64,000 bases of DNA. Origin: Pseudonocardia sp. MH-G8 (GTDB lineage: Bacteria; Actinomycetota; Actinomycetes; Mycobacteriales; Pseudonocardiaceae). Below, one piece after another: positions 1 to 7,690 of the stretch (the first letter of the stretch is position 1; every line of letters starts with the position of its first letter). A program made the translations under genes and the position numbers. Below the pieces are notes generated by a model, which was not told where the DNA came from, did no database searches, and worked only from the letters and a program-made list of their open reading frames with translations. The stretch spans positions 92,299-156,298 of the forward strand of contig NZ_NKYF01000023.1 of the NCBI RefSeq assembly GCF_002262885.1. Direction: 5' to 3'.

Positions 1-504
1 GGAGATGTTGTTGCCCTGCAGGACGCCGAACGAGTCGGTGCTGATCAGGTAGGCGATCAGGCCGCCTGCCGCGGCGTTCAGCATGATCGTGGAGATGACC
101 TCGCTGACCCCGCGGTAGGCCCTCAGCAGCGCGGGCACGGCCGCCCAGAGCGCTCCGGTCAGCGCGCCGACCACGATGATGACGAGTGCGTGCACGACCG
201 GCGGGAGCACGAGAGCGCCGCCCACGATCGCGGCCACGCAGGCGGCCACGCGGAACTGGCCCTCGATGCCGATGTTGAACAGCTTCATCTGGAAGCCGAT
301 GGCCACCGCGAGGCCGGCGATGTAGTAGATCGCCGCGCTGTTGACGATGTCGACCGCCGTGGTGCCCGCACCGACCTGGGTGATCATCACCCGCAGCGCG
401 GTCAGCGGCGAGTCGCCGGTGATCAGCAGGGCCACCGCGCACAGCAGCGCGGCGAAAACGATCGCCAGTGCGGGCGGCAGCAGTACCGTGCGAACGCGCG
501 TCAC
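1..504 (-). CDS. Nucleoside-type ABC transporter permease (partial)
   Basis: Inner-membrane permease of a BMP-type importer, a family that takes up nucleosides. The reading frame is open from a GTG at 504 to the window edge, giving 168 codons of the N-terminal part. The visible protein has long hydrophobic segments and the family stretch FQMKLFNIGIEGQ near residues 70-82, typical of the BPD_transp_2 permeases next to YufO-type ATPases. Its GTG overlaps the ATPase stop codon by four bases (GTGA), so the two are translationally coupled. The rest of the gene lies outside the window. In related actinobacteria a second permease and pyrimidine-salvage genes often follow; that is inference here. Confidence 0.9.
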   Translation of the reverse strand, partial: MTRVRTVLLPPALAIVFAALLCAVALLITGDSPLTALRVMITQVGAGTTAVDIVNSAAIYYIAGLAVAIGFQMKLFNIGIEGQFRVAACVAAIVGGALVLPPVVHALVIIVVGALTGALWAAVPALLRAYRGVSEVISTIMLNAAAGGLIAYLISTDSFGVLQGNNIS

Positions 505-2054
505 CGATCCTCCTCCGCGCCGGCGCCGGTCATCGCGACCCCCAGTTCCTCGGGTGTGACGGTGGCCGGGTCGGCGTCGGCCACGAGCCGCCCGCGCAGC
601 ATCACCTGGATCGTGTCCGACAGCCCGATCAGCTCGTCCAGGTCGGCGCTGACGAGCAGCACGGCGAGCCCTCGCGCCCGGGCGCGGCGCAGCTCGTCCC
701 AGATCCCGGCCTGCGCACCGACATCCACCCCGCGGGTGGGGTGGGCGGCGATCAGCAGCACCGGGTCGCCGGAGAGTTCGCGACCGACCACCAGCTTCTG
801 CTGGTTGCCGCCCGACAGCGCGGCGGCGGGCACGTCGACGCCGGGTGTGCGGACGTCGAACTCGCGGACGATGCGCTCGGTGTCGTGGCGCGCCGCCCAC
901 CGGTCGAGCAGGCCGAGCGGGCCTCCCGAGGCGATCGGCTTGCGGCTCTGGTAGCCCAGGATCCTGTTCACCCACAGCGGCTGGGTGCCGAGCAGTCCGT
1001 GGCGCGTGCGGTCCTCCGGCACGTAGCCGATGCCCGCCTCGCGCCGCTGCAACGTGTGCGCCCGGGTGATGTCCCTGCCCGCCAGCACGACGGTGCCGCC
1101 GCTCGCCCGCCGCATGCCCATGATCGTCTCGACGAGCTCGGTCTGCCCGTTGCCCTCGACGCCTGCGATGCCGAGCACCTCGCCCGCCCGCACCACGAGG
1201 TCCACGCCGTCGAGCACCGGCCGCCCGCCGCCCTCGGCCTCCAGTGCCAGCCCGGTGACGCGCAGGACCTCGCGGTCGGTGACGGTGGAATCCCGCGTCT
1301 CGGGGCTGGGCAGCTCGCTGCCGACCATCATCTCGGCGAGCTGGCGGCTGGTCACCGACCTCGGGTCGACGCTGCCCACGCTGTCTCCGCGCCGGATCAC
1401 GGTGACGGTGTCGGCGATGGCGCGCACCTCGTCGAGCTTGTGGGAGATGAAGACGAACGTGTAGCCCTCCGCCCGCATCGCGCGCAGGGTCGCGAACAGC
1501 TCGTCCACCTCCTGCGGCACCAGTACGGCGGTCGGCTCGTCGAGGATGACGGTGCGCGCCCCGCGGTAGAGCACCTTGAGGATCTCGACGCGCTGCCGGT
1601 CGGCCACACCGAGCCGCTCGACGAGCACGTCGGGCGGGGCCTGCAGCCCCACCGTGCTCGCCAGCTCGGCGATGCGGCGCCGGGCGGCGGCTCCCATGCC
1701 GTGCATCGCCTCCGCGCCGAGCAGGATGTTCTCGGCCACGGTGAAGTTGTCGGCCAGCATGAAGTGCTGGTGCACCATGCCGATGCCGGCACGGATCGCG
1801 TCGGCGGGCGAGCGGAAGCGCACCACCTCGCCGTTCACCGAGATCGTGCCCTCGTCGGGCTGCTGCATCCCGTAGAGGATCTTCATCAGGGTCGACTTGC
1901 CGGCCCCGTTCTCACCGCACAGCGCGTGCACCTCGCCGCGGCGCACCTGCAGCGACACGTCGCGGTTGGCCACCACGCCGGGAAAGCGCTTCGTGATCCC
2001 GGCCAGCGCGACGGCGTGCTCGCCGTCAGCCGGTGGGTTGTCGGCTACGACCAT
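501..2054 (-). CDS. Nucleoside-type ABC transporter ATP-binding protein (two ATPase domains)
   Basis: Cytoplasmic ATPase of 517 residues powering the importer made with the permease and the BMP lipoprotein on either side. It is a tandem fusion of two ABC domains. The first has an intact Walker A (GENGAGKST, about residue 48) and Walker B (TVILDEPTAVL). The second has the altered P-loop IAGVEGNGQTE and a signature-like LSGGNQQK followed by VLLIAAHPTRGVD. This is the usual pattern in the RbsA/YufO-like ATPases, where only one site is fully competent. A 92-base gap containing a strong hairpin separates it from the binding-protein gene upstream. Start ATG at 2054. Confidence 0.94.
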   Translation of the reverse strand: MVVADNPPADGEHAVALAGITKRFPGVVANRDVSLQVRRGEVHALCGENGAGKSTLMKILYGMQQPDEGTISVNGEVVRFRSPADAIRAGIGMVHQHFMLADNFTVAENILLGAEAMHGMGAAARRRIAELASTVGLQAPPDVLVERLGVADRQRVEILKVLYRGARTVILDEPTAVLVPQEVDELFATLRAMRAEGYTFVFISHKLDEVRAIADTVTVIRRGDSVGSVDPRSVTSRQLAEMMVGSELPSPETRDSTVTDREVLRVTGLALEAEGGGRPVLDGVDLVVRAGEVLGIAGVEGNGQTELVETIMGMRRASGGTVVLAGRDITRAHTLQRREAGIGYVPEDRTRHGLLGTQPLWVNRILGYQSRKPIASGGPLGLLDRWAARHDTERIVREFDVRTPGVDVPAAALSGGNQQKLVVGRELSGDPVLLIAAHPTRGVDVGAQAGIWDELRRARARGLAVLLVSADLDELIGLSDTIQVMLRGRLVADADPATVTPEELGVAMTGAGAEEDR

Positions 2055-2088
2055 TCCTCCAGCCCTTCTGGGGCGTGCGGGGAGACGA

Positions 2089-2119
2089 CAGGGGCCGGGA
2101 TGCGTGGTCCCGGCCCCTG
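2089..2119 (-). terminator. Intercistronic hairpin between binding protein and ATPase genes
   Basis: A perfect 12-bp inverted repeat (CAGGGGCCGGGA at 2089-2100, its complement at 2108-2119) with a 7-base loop lies between the stop of the BMP lipoprotein gene and the start of the ATPase gene. There is no U run on the transcript side. In binding-protein operons such hairpins commonly attenuate transcription or protect the upstream message, so the binding protein is made in excess; that role is inferred. Confidence 0.65.
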
Positions 2120-2146
2120 ATGGTGCCTCATGCGAGAACGCGCCCG

Positions 2147-3295
2147 TTACGGCGTGCTCGACACCTGGATCTCACCGCTGATGATCGCGGCCTTGTAGGC
2201 CTCCAGGTCGCCGACGATGTCGTCGACCATGCCGCCGGACGTCGAGTAGCTCACGCCGTCCACGGACAGGTCGAACGCCTCGGGCAGTACGCCGGTGTCG
2301 CCTGCGGCCACCGCGTTGATGTAGTTGAACACCGCGACGTCGACGGACTTGACCATCGAAGTCATGATCACCTCGTTGACCGGCGGCGCGACGGTGTTGT
2401 ACTGGTCGGAGTCCACGCCGATGGCGAACTTCGGCGCCTCCGGGGTGTTCGCCCCGTTGACGGCCTCGAACACGCCCTGCCCCGACGCGCCGGCCGCGTG
2501 GTAGACGATGTCCGCGCCCGAGTCGAGCTGGCCGCGGGCCACCTCGGTGCCGCGCGCGGCGTCGTTGAAGCCGGTGAAGTCGCCGGCCGGGCTGATGTAG
2601 TCGACGTCGACCTGGATGTCCGGCGCGACGGCGCGGGCGCCCGCCACGTAGCCCGCCTCGAACTTCTGGATCAGCGGCGTCTCGACGCCTCCGACGAAGC
2701 CGATGTGGCACGACTGGGTCTTCATCGCCGCCGCGGCACCGACCAGGAACGAGCCCTGCTCCTCGGCGAAGACGAGCGGCGTGACGTTCGGCAGGTCGAC
2801 CGTGTCGTCGTCGACGATCGCGAACTGCACCGTCGGGTTCTCGGCGGCGACGGTCTGCGTGGCCGTGGCGTACTTGAAGCCCACCGCGATGATCGGGTTG
2901 AAGCCGTCCGCGACGAGCTGGCGCAGGCGGGTGGCCGCCGCGTCCTCGCTCTCGTTCTCGGCGGCGGCGAGCTCACGCGTGTTGGCCTGCTGCAGGCCGA
3001 GGTCGCTGATCGACTTCTCGAGGCCTGCGGCGGCCGAGTCGTTGAACGACAGGTCGCCACGGCCGCCGATGTCGTAGGCGAGGCCCACCTTCAGCGCGCT
3101 GGCGTCGGCGTTGGGCGCGACCGGAGCCGGGGTCGCCGCGACGCCACCCGCCGCAGGAGGCGCGTTGCGCGTGCACTCGGTGCTCGCGGCATCCCCGCCC
3201 TGTTGGGGGGAACCGGTGTCGCGAGCACAGCCCGCCACCACCAACGCGCTGGTCAGCACGGCCGCTGCCAGCACGAATCCTCGTTTGATCCGCAC
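2147..3295 (-). CDS. BMP family ABC transporter substrate-binding lipoprotein
   Basis: Extracytoplasmic binding protein of 382 residues for the nucleoside-type importer. It starts with a lipoprotein signal (basic RIKR, hydrophobic core, lipobox VVAGC about residues 17-21) and a low-complexity linker. The Med/BMP fold follows, with GLAYDIGGRGDLSFND, AIVDDDTVDLPNV and a GFVGGVETPLIQKFEAGY stretch typical of PnrA/BMP proteins. The GTG start at 3295 was chosen because GGAGAGG precedes it and the signal peptide begins there; the frame stays open far upstream only because of GC bias. First gene of the importer operon. Confidence 0.94.
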   Translation of the reverse strand: MRIKRGFVLAAAVLTSALVVAGCARDTGSPQQGGDAASTECTRNAPPAAGGVAATPAPVAPNADASALKVGLAYDIGGRGDLSFNDSAAAGLEKSISDLGLQQANTRELAAAENESEDAAATRLRQLVADGFNPIIAVGFKYATATQTVAAENPTVQFAIVDDDTVDLPNVTPLVFAEEQGSFLVGAAAAMKTQSCHIGFVGGVETPLIQKFEAGYVAGARAVAPDIQVDVDYISPAGDFTGFNDAARGTEVARGQLDSGADIVYHAAGASGQGVFEAVNGANTPEAPKFAIGVDSDQYNTVAPPVNEVIMTSMVKSVDVAVFNYINAVAAGDTGVLPEAFDLSVDGVSYSTSGGMVDDIVGDLEAYKAAIISGEIQVSSTP

Positions 3296-3502
3296 TGAAG
3301 ACCTCTCCTGTTCCGGCCGGGCCGATCTCGCCCCGCCACGCCGGAGGGACCGTAGTCGAGGGAGGCTGTGGTTCACACGATGGACGCCGGGGCGTGACCG
3401 AATCGTCGACTCCAGAGCGTGACGACACATGCGCCACGACCGGGGTCGCCCGATCATGTGATCATTGTGGCCGTTCCCCGGCGGAGTGGCGCGGAACCGA
3501 TC

Positions 3503-3508
3503 TACAGT
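3503..3508 (+). promoter_or_regulatory. Predicted leaderless -10 box (TACAGT) of the carboxypeptidase gene
   Basis: TACAGT ends six bases before the GTG at 3515, the spacing expected when transcription starts on the start codon. No clear -35 element and no ribosome-binding site are visible. The same arrangement recurs at many genes in this window. Confidence 0.5.
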
Positions 3509-3514
3509 CGACGT

Positions 3515-4669
3515 GTGCGGTGGGCCGCGGCGTTGACGCTGGTACTCGCGCTGGCGTGCCCGGTCACCACGGTGCCGGTCCCGGTGGCGAACGTGACCAT
3601 GGGCTGCCGCGGCCAGCAGGTGCCGCCGCCGCCCGCGGCCGAAGAGGAGCTGGTGGATCCCCCGCCCGTGCCGCTCCCCTGGCCCGACGAGCCGGTGGGC
3701 GGGCCGGGCATGGGCACCTGCGGGAGGATCGGCCCCGAGGGTGCGCCCGAGCTGACCGCCGAGTCCTGGGTGCTGGCCGACCTCGACACCGGGGCCGTGC
3801 TCGCCGCGCGGGCCCCGCACGCCCGCCACCGGCCGGCGTCCACGCTCAAGGTGCTCACCGCCATCACCGCGATCCGCACGCTGGACCCGAACGCCGTCGT
3901 CGCCGGCACCGCCGAGGACCAGGCGATCGACGGCAGCAAGGCGGGCATCGGCGCTGGCGGGCAGTACACGGTGCGCCAACTGCTCGCGGGGCTGCTGCTC
4001 AACTCGGGCAACGACACCGCACACGCCCTCGCCCGGGCGATGGGTGGGGACGCGGCCGCGCTCGCCCTGATGACGGACGTGGCCCGCGACCTCGGTGCCT
4101 TCGACACCCGGCCGGCCACCCCGTCCGGCCTCGACGGCCCCGGCATGGCCTCCTCGGCCTACGACCTCGCACTGCTGTTCCGCGCGGCGCTGCGCGAGCC
4201 GCTCTTCGCCGAGACCACCGCACTGCGCTCGATCCACTTCCCCGGCTACGGCGAGCACCCCCCGTTCGAGCTCTACAACAGCAGCAAGCTGCTCGCGCGC
4301 TTCGAGGGCACCATCGGCGGGAAGACCGGCTACACCGAAGCAGCGCGGCACACGCTCGTCGGGGCCGCGGAGCGCGACGGCAGACGGCTGGTCGTGGCGC
4401 TGGTGCGGGGCGAGCAGAAGCCCGAGCCGATGTGGGAGCAGGGTGCCGACCTGCTCGACTGGGGCTTCGACCTCCCCGCCACCACCCCTGCCGTCGGCAC
4501 GCTGGACTACACCCCGCCGGCACCGGTCGCCCCTGACACCACGACCCTGGCCGCGGGCGGGACCATCGGCGCGGCCACCGCGACGTCGATGGTGCTCCCC
4601 GCGGGGCTCGGCGCCGTCGCCGTGGCCGGGCTCGTGATCGGCGGCCTCGCCCTGCGCCGCCGCCGCTGA
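3515..4669 (+). CDS. Serine-type D-Ala-D-Ala carboxypeptidase (PBP5/DacA family)
   Basis: Removes the terminal D-alanine from peptidoglycan stem peptides outside the membrane. The three active-site motifs are present in order: SxxK as PASTLKVL, SGN in LLNSGNDTA, and KTG in GGKTGYTEA. An N-terminal export segment (WAAALTLVLALACPVTT), a proline-rich linker, and a C-terminal membrane anchor (GLGAVAVAGLVIGGLAL) followed by RRRR match the mycobacterial and actinobacterial DacA/DacB layout. The GTG at 3515 was chosen because a -10 box sits directly before it and the signal peptide starts there; the in-frame ATG at 3419 would add 32 atypical residues. 384 residues. Confidence 0.92.
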   Translation: MRWAAALTLVLALACPVTTVPVPVANVTMGCRGQQVPPPPAAEEELVDPPPVPLPWPDEPVGGPGMGTCGRIGPEGAPELTAESWVLADLDTGAVLAARAPHARHRPASTLKVLTAITAIRTLDPNAVVAGTAEDQAIDGSKAGIGAGGQYTVRQLLAGLLLNSGNDTAHALARAMGGDAAALALMTDVARDLGAFDTRPATPSGLDGPGMASSAYDLALLFRAALREPLFAETTALRSIHFPGYGEHPPFELYNSSKLLARFEGTIGGKTGYTEAARHTLVGAAERDGRRLVVALVRGEQKPEPMWEQGADLLDWGFDLPATTPAVGTLDYTPPAPVAPDTTTLAAGGTIGAATATSMVLPAGLGAVAVAGLVIGGLALRRRR

Positions 4670-4699
4670 CCCGCCCTGTCCCGGCCGCGACACGAGCGC

Positions 4700-4815
4700 A
4701 CCGAGACCCCGACTCGCGCGGCGGAGACCCCGACTCGCGGAGGTGGGGTGCCCGCCCCTTCCGCGAGTCGGGCTCTCCGTGCACGCGTGTCGCGGGGTGG
4801 ATGCACGGGTGTCGC
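4700..4815. terminator. Repeat-rich bidirectional terminator between convergent genes
   Basis: The gap between the carboxypeptidase and the convergent C45 hydrolase holds a 20-base inverted repeat with one mismatch (4722-4741 against 4760-4779; core GACTCGCGGA / TCCGCGAGTC). A second direct copy of the left arm starts at about 4701. Outer copies of a CGCGACACG / CGTGTCGCG motif flank it. The stacked arms can form one long hairpin on either strand. Confidence 0.6.
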
Positions 4816-4818
4816 GCC

Positions 4819-5988
4819 TCAGTGCGGCAGCAGGGCGGGCACCGCGAACTCGAGTTCGGGGCTGTAGCGCGGCGCGGCGTCCGGGGCGTCGCCCAGGTAG
4901 AAGTGCGTGGACATCGTCGCGCGCTCCAGGTCGAAGACCGTGCGCCACAACGTCCGGACCGGGTAGGGCACATCGCTCGAGGCGTCGCAGCGCACCGCGT
5001 CGAGCGCCTCGCGCATCCGCTCCCCCGACAGGCCCGCGCCGGCCGAGCGCTCGGACATCGTGCGGTAGCGCTCGTAGGTCAGCAACGTCTCGGCGTTGTC
5101 GGCGGGCAGGTCGGCCGGGTCGGCGTGCCGGTGCACCAGGTGGTTGGTCACGCACAGCGCGCCGGCTTCGGCGCGAACGGCGTGCTCGGCGCCGCCCGGG
5201 CCCCGCTCCCACACGAACGCGTCTCCGGAGGGGTCGGCCACGAGGTAGTGCAGCGGCGCCCCGAGGTCGTACTGCTTCGCACCGAGCAGCGCGTCCAGCG
5301 CCTCGGCGGCGGTCTTGCACGTGTCGAGCAGGAAGCGCGGGAGCTGCGCACTGGCCAGCCCGACCTGCGGTCCGGCGGCGACGGGCTCGGACACCGACTC
5401 GACGTCGGCGATCAGCAGGGCCACCGCGAGGCCGTGCTCGTTGATCCCCTCCATGCAGGAGTCCAGCTCGTTCATCGTGATCAGCGTGGTCGCGACCCCG
5501 TCGTCCGGCACGCTGGTCAGCACGTGCGGGCGCGACGACATGGCCGGCTCGTCGTCCCCCGCCACCGGCTCGCCCTTCATGAGGGCGAACAGCGCCGTGG
5601 CGCTCGTCGTGAAGAAGTCGTAGTTGCGGCCGAGGACGGCACGCCCGTCGACGGTGGCAGCGGGCGGGTAGTAGCTCGCCGAGCAGGCCGATCCGCCCGG
5701 GATGCCGGTGAGACCGTCCAGGTACACCTCGTCGGCCTCGAGGTCGACGCCGAGCGCGTCGGCGGCGCCCTGCATCCGGGCGAGGTGCTGGGGCCAGTGG
5801 CGGGCGAACCACGCGCGGCGGGCACGCGCCTTGACGCGATCGGCGGGCTCCGGCGTCCAGCCGAAGACGCGGCGGGCCTGCTCGGCGAACGCACGGCCGA
5901 TCTCGACCTGGCTCCCGGTTGCGGTGAGGTGTGGCACGGTCATGAAGTCGGCGTCGCCGCCGGCGGCGATCTGGCTGGTGACGGGCAT
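4819..5988 (-). CDS. C45 family Ntn hydrolase (acyl-CoA:6-APA acyltransferase-like)
   Basis: Member of the peptidase C45 / linear amide C-N hydrolase family, Ntn hydrolases that use an N-terminal Cys freed by self-cleavage. The candidate nucleophile is the Cys in GGSACSASYY (about residue 103), followed by GRNYDF, the family's conserved strand, and MNELDSCMEGINEHGLAVAL. The substrate cannot be read from sequence; characterised relatives act on penicillin side chains or acylated amino compounds. The start ATG at 5988 has GAGGAGG a few bases upstream. It follows the acetyltransferase gene by 26 bases on the same strand, so the two probably form an operon. 389 residues. Confidence 0.85.
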   Translation of the reverse strand: MPVTSQIAAGGDADFMTVPHLTATGSQVEIGRAFAEQARRVFGWTPEPADRVKARARRAWFARHWPQHLARMQGAADALGVDLEADEVYLDGLTGIPGGSACSASYYPPAATVDGRAVLGRNYDFFTTSATALFALMKGEPVAGDDEPAMSSRPHVLTSVPDDGVATTLITMNELDSCMEGINEHGLAVALLIADVESVSEPVAAGPQVGLASAQLPRFLLDTCKTAAEALDALLGAKQYDLGAPLHYLVADPSGDAFVWERGPGGAEHAVRAEAGALCVTNHLVHRHADPADLPADNAETLLTYERYRTMSERSAGAGLSGERMREALDAVRCDASSDVPYPVRTLWRTVFDLERATMSTHFYLGDAPDAAPRYSPELEFAVPALLPH

Positions 5989-6014
5989 GGGGGTCCTCCT
6001 CGTGGGGGTGCGTC

Positions 6015-6563
6015 TCAGGGACGGGGTTCGCGCCACATCGGCCACAACCGCGGGCCGTCGGGCAGAACGATCGGGCCCCCCGTGGTGCGGAACCCGTGGC
6101 GCTCGTAGAAGAGCCGGCTGCGCGACGTGCTCGCCTCCAGGTACGCGGGCACGCGTTCGGCGTCGGCGCGGGCGAGTCGTTCCCGCAGCAGCCTCCCGCC
6201 GGTGCCGCTGCCCTGCGCTCCCGGCACGACGCCGAGGAACGCGAGGTAGACGTGCTCGCGGCCGACCGGGTGCCGCTGCTCGGCGAGGATCATGAAAGCG
6301 GTCAGCCGGGCGAGCTCGTCCGGGAGCTGCGTGTCGTCACCGGCCGGAGCCTCGGCGCCCCGACGTAACCAGACCGCGGCGCCTGCCGCGTCGGGATCGA
6401 CCACGAGCTCACCCTGCGCGGCGGCCTGCTCCACGACGGGGCGGAAAACCCGCGCGGCGTCGAGGCCGTCGCCGGGCAGGAGCCAGCGGAACACGGGATC
6501 GTCGGCGAACGCTGCCGTGAGCACTCGGATCGCGGTGTCGGGCTCCGCAGCAACAGTGAACAT
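6015..6563 (-). CDS. GNAT family N-acetyltransferase
   Basis: 182-residue acetyl-CoA-dependent acyltransferase with the GNAT core: GVVPGAQGSGTGGRLLRE is the Q/RxxGxG/A acetyl-CoA loop (about residues 110-128), followed by YLEASTSRSRLFYERHGF, the C-terminal beta-bulge region. The N-terminal ADDPVFRWLLPGD resembles the puromycin-acetyltransferase-like subgroup. The substrate is unknown. ATG 6563 is preferred over the GTG at 6587 because a TACGGT box lies six bases before it. First gene of a probable two-gene operon with the C45 hydrolase. Confidence 0.87.
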   Translation of the reverse strand: MFTVAAEPDTAIRVLTAAFADDPVFRWLLPGDGLDAARVFRPVVEQAAAQGELVVDPDAAGAAVWLRRGAEAPAGDDTQLPDELARLTAFMILAEQRHPVGREHVYLAFLGVVPGAQGSGTGGRLLRERLARADAERVPAYLEASTSRSRLFYERHGFRTTGGPIVLPDGPRLWPMWREPRP

Positions 6564-6569
6564 GCGTAC

Positions 6570-6575
6570 ACCGTA
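6570..6575 (-). promoter_or_regulatory. Predicted leaderless -10 box (TACGGT) of the GNAT gene
   Basis: Read on the reverse strand, TACGGT is followed by six bases and then the ATG at 6563. There is no ribosome-binding site, consistent with a leaderless message. Confidence 0.5.
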
Positions 6576-6688
6576 GAAAGCGTCCACGTGCAGCGTCGAT
6601 CAACAGCAGTGCACTTTCATCGAAGCGGGGGTCTGCTGGCCTTGCGCTTGGGGGATAGCCCGAACTCGCCCTACGTCCGGACACATCC

Positions 6689-6706
6689 GCACTAGTACAG
6701 TAGTGC
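6689..6706 (+). promoter_or_regulatory. Palindromic operator overlapping the -10 box of the GntR/TetR regulator
   Basis: GCACTA-N6-TAGTGC forms an 18-base dyad that contains the -10 box TACAGT (6696-6701). Six bases after that box comes the GTG at 6708. A repressor bound here would block its own leaderless promoter, so autoregulation is the simplest reading. The dyad resembles GntR-type CACTAGTA sites. Confidence 0.6.
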
Positions 6707-6707
6707 C

Positions 6708-7628
6708 GTGGACGACGGCGACGACAGTTCACGCCCCTATCTGCGGGTAGCTGGGGTCATCCGGCAGCGAATCGTCTCGGGCGCGCTGCGCCCCGGCGCG
6801 CGCGTGCCGTCCACCCGTCAGGTGGTCCGCGATTTCGGCGTGGCGATGGCCACCGCCACCCGGGCGCTCGCCGTGCTGCGCGACGAGGGGCTGGTGGTCA
6901 GCCGGCCCGGCTCGGGCACGGTCGTGCGTTCCCCGGACCCGCCGCCACGGCGCGCCGCGCGGCCCCGGGACCGCGAGCTGACGACGGGCCGGATCGTGGC
7001 GACCGGCCTGTCGGTGGCCGACGGCGAGGGACTGGAGGCCGTGTCGATGCGGCGGCTCGCGGCCGAGCTCGGCGTCGCGCCCATGTCGCTCTACCGGCAC
7101 CTCGCCGGGCGCGAGGAGCTGGAGCACCTGCTGGTCCGCGCCGTGTTCCGGGCCCATCCACTGCCGGAGCCCGGACCGGAGGGATGGCGGGCGAAGCTGG
7201 AGCTGGTCAGTCGCACGCAGTGGCAGGCCTACCGCCGCCACCCGTGGCTGCCCGAGCTGGTGTCGCTGACGCGGCCGCTGCTCCTCCCGGAAGCGATGGC
7301 GCACACCGAATGGACGCTCAGGGCCCTGGACGGCCTCGACCTCACCCTCGCCGAACGCGCCCGGGAAGTCATCGCCCTGGCCTCCCTCGTCCGCGGGCTC
7401 GCCGCGAGCGCCGCCGCGGAGACCCGCGCCGAGCGGGAGACCGGGCAACCCAACGACCAGTGGTGGGTCACCCTCGACGACGAGGTGAGCGGGCTGATGG
7501 CGTCGGGCCGCTACCCGCGCCTGGCAGCGATTCCCGAGGGTGCCGTGCAGGACCTGGACGCCCTGTACGAGCACGCCCTGACCCGCCACCTGGACGGCCT
7601 GGCCGCCCACCTCGCCCGCCGCCACTGA
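6708..7628 (+). CDS. Dual DNA-binding regulator: GntR winged helix fused to a TetR domain
   Basis: 306-residue transcription factor with two DNA-binding modules. Residues about 8-70 are a GntR winged helix (YLRVAGVIRQRIVSGALRPG, LRDEGLVVSRPGSGTVV). Residues about 95-150 are a TetR helix-turn-helix (LSVADGEGLEAVSMRRLAAE, VAPMSLYRHLAGREEL). A TetR_C-type ligand domain follows. This architecture is known in actinobacteria but its ligands are mostly undefined. An 18-base dyad over its own promoter suggests autorepression, and the divergent GNAT-C45 operon shares the intergenic region and may be a target. GTG start from the leaderless promoter. Confidence 0.9.
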   Translation: MDDGDDSSRPYLRVAGVIRQRIVSGALRPGARVPSTRQVVRDFGVAMATATRALAVLRDEGLVVSRPGSGTVVRSPDPPPRRAARPRDRELTTGRIVATGLSVADGEGLEAVSMRRLAAELGVAPMSLYRHLAGREELEHLLVRAVFRAHPLPEPGPEGWRAKLELVSRTQWQAYRRHPWLPELVSLTRPLLLPEAMAHTEWTLRALDGLDLTLAERAREVIALASLVRGLAASAAAETRAERETGQPNDQWWVTLDDEVSGLMASGRYPRLAAIPEGAVQDLDALYEHALTRHLDGLAAHLARRH

Positions 7629-7629
7629 C

Positions 7630-7690
7630 GCACCTTGGGTCCGTACTGCTGTTCTTGAAGCCTCAGAACTGCGCTACGGCTCCAAGGTGC
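7630..7690. repeat. Palindromic gene-end element, family A copy 1
   Basis: Imperfect inverted repeat with outer arms GCACCTTGG (7630-7638) and CCAAGGTGC (7682-7690), between the ends of two convergent genes. Its right arm contains TACGGCTCCAAGGTG (7675-7689), identical to 61019-61033 in the second copy of the family. The arm encodes the last residues and stop codon of YihY (Thr-Leu-Glu-Pro-stop). It can act as a terminator in both directions. Confidence 0.65.

Noticed and set aside
2147..5812. A 1221-codon reverse open frame spanning three genes
   Set aside because: Only the last third (the BMP lipoprotein) has protein-like sequence. The rest is the antisense or shifted image of the carboxypeptidase and C45 genes, kept open by high GC.
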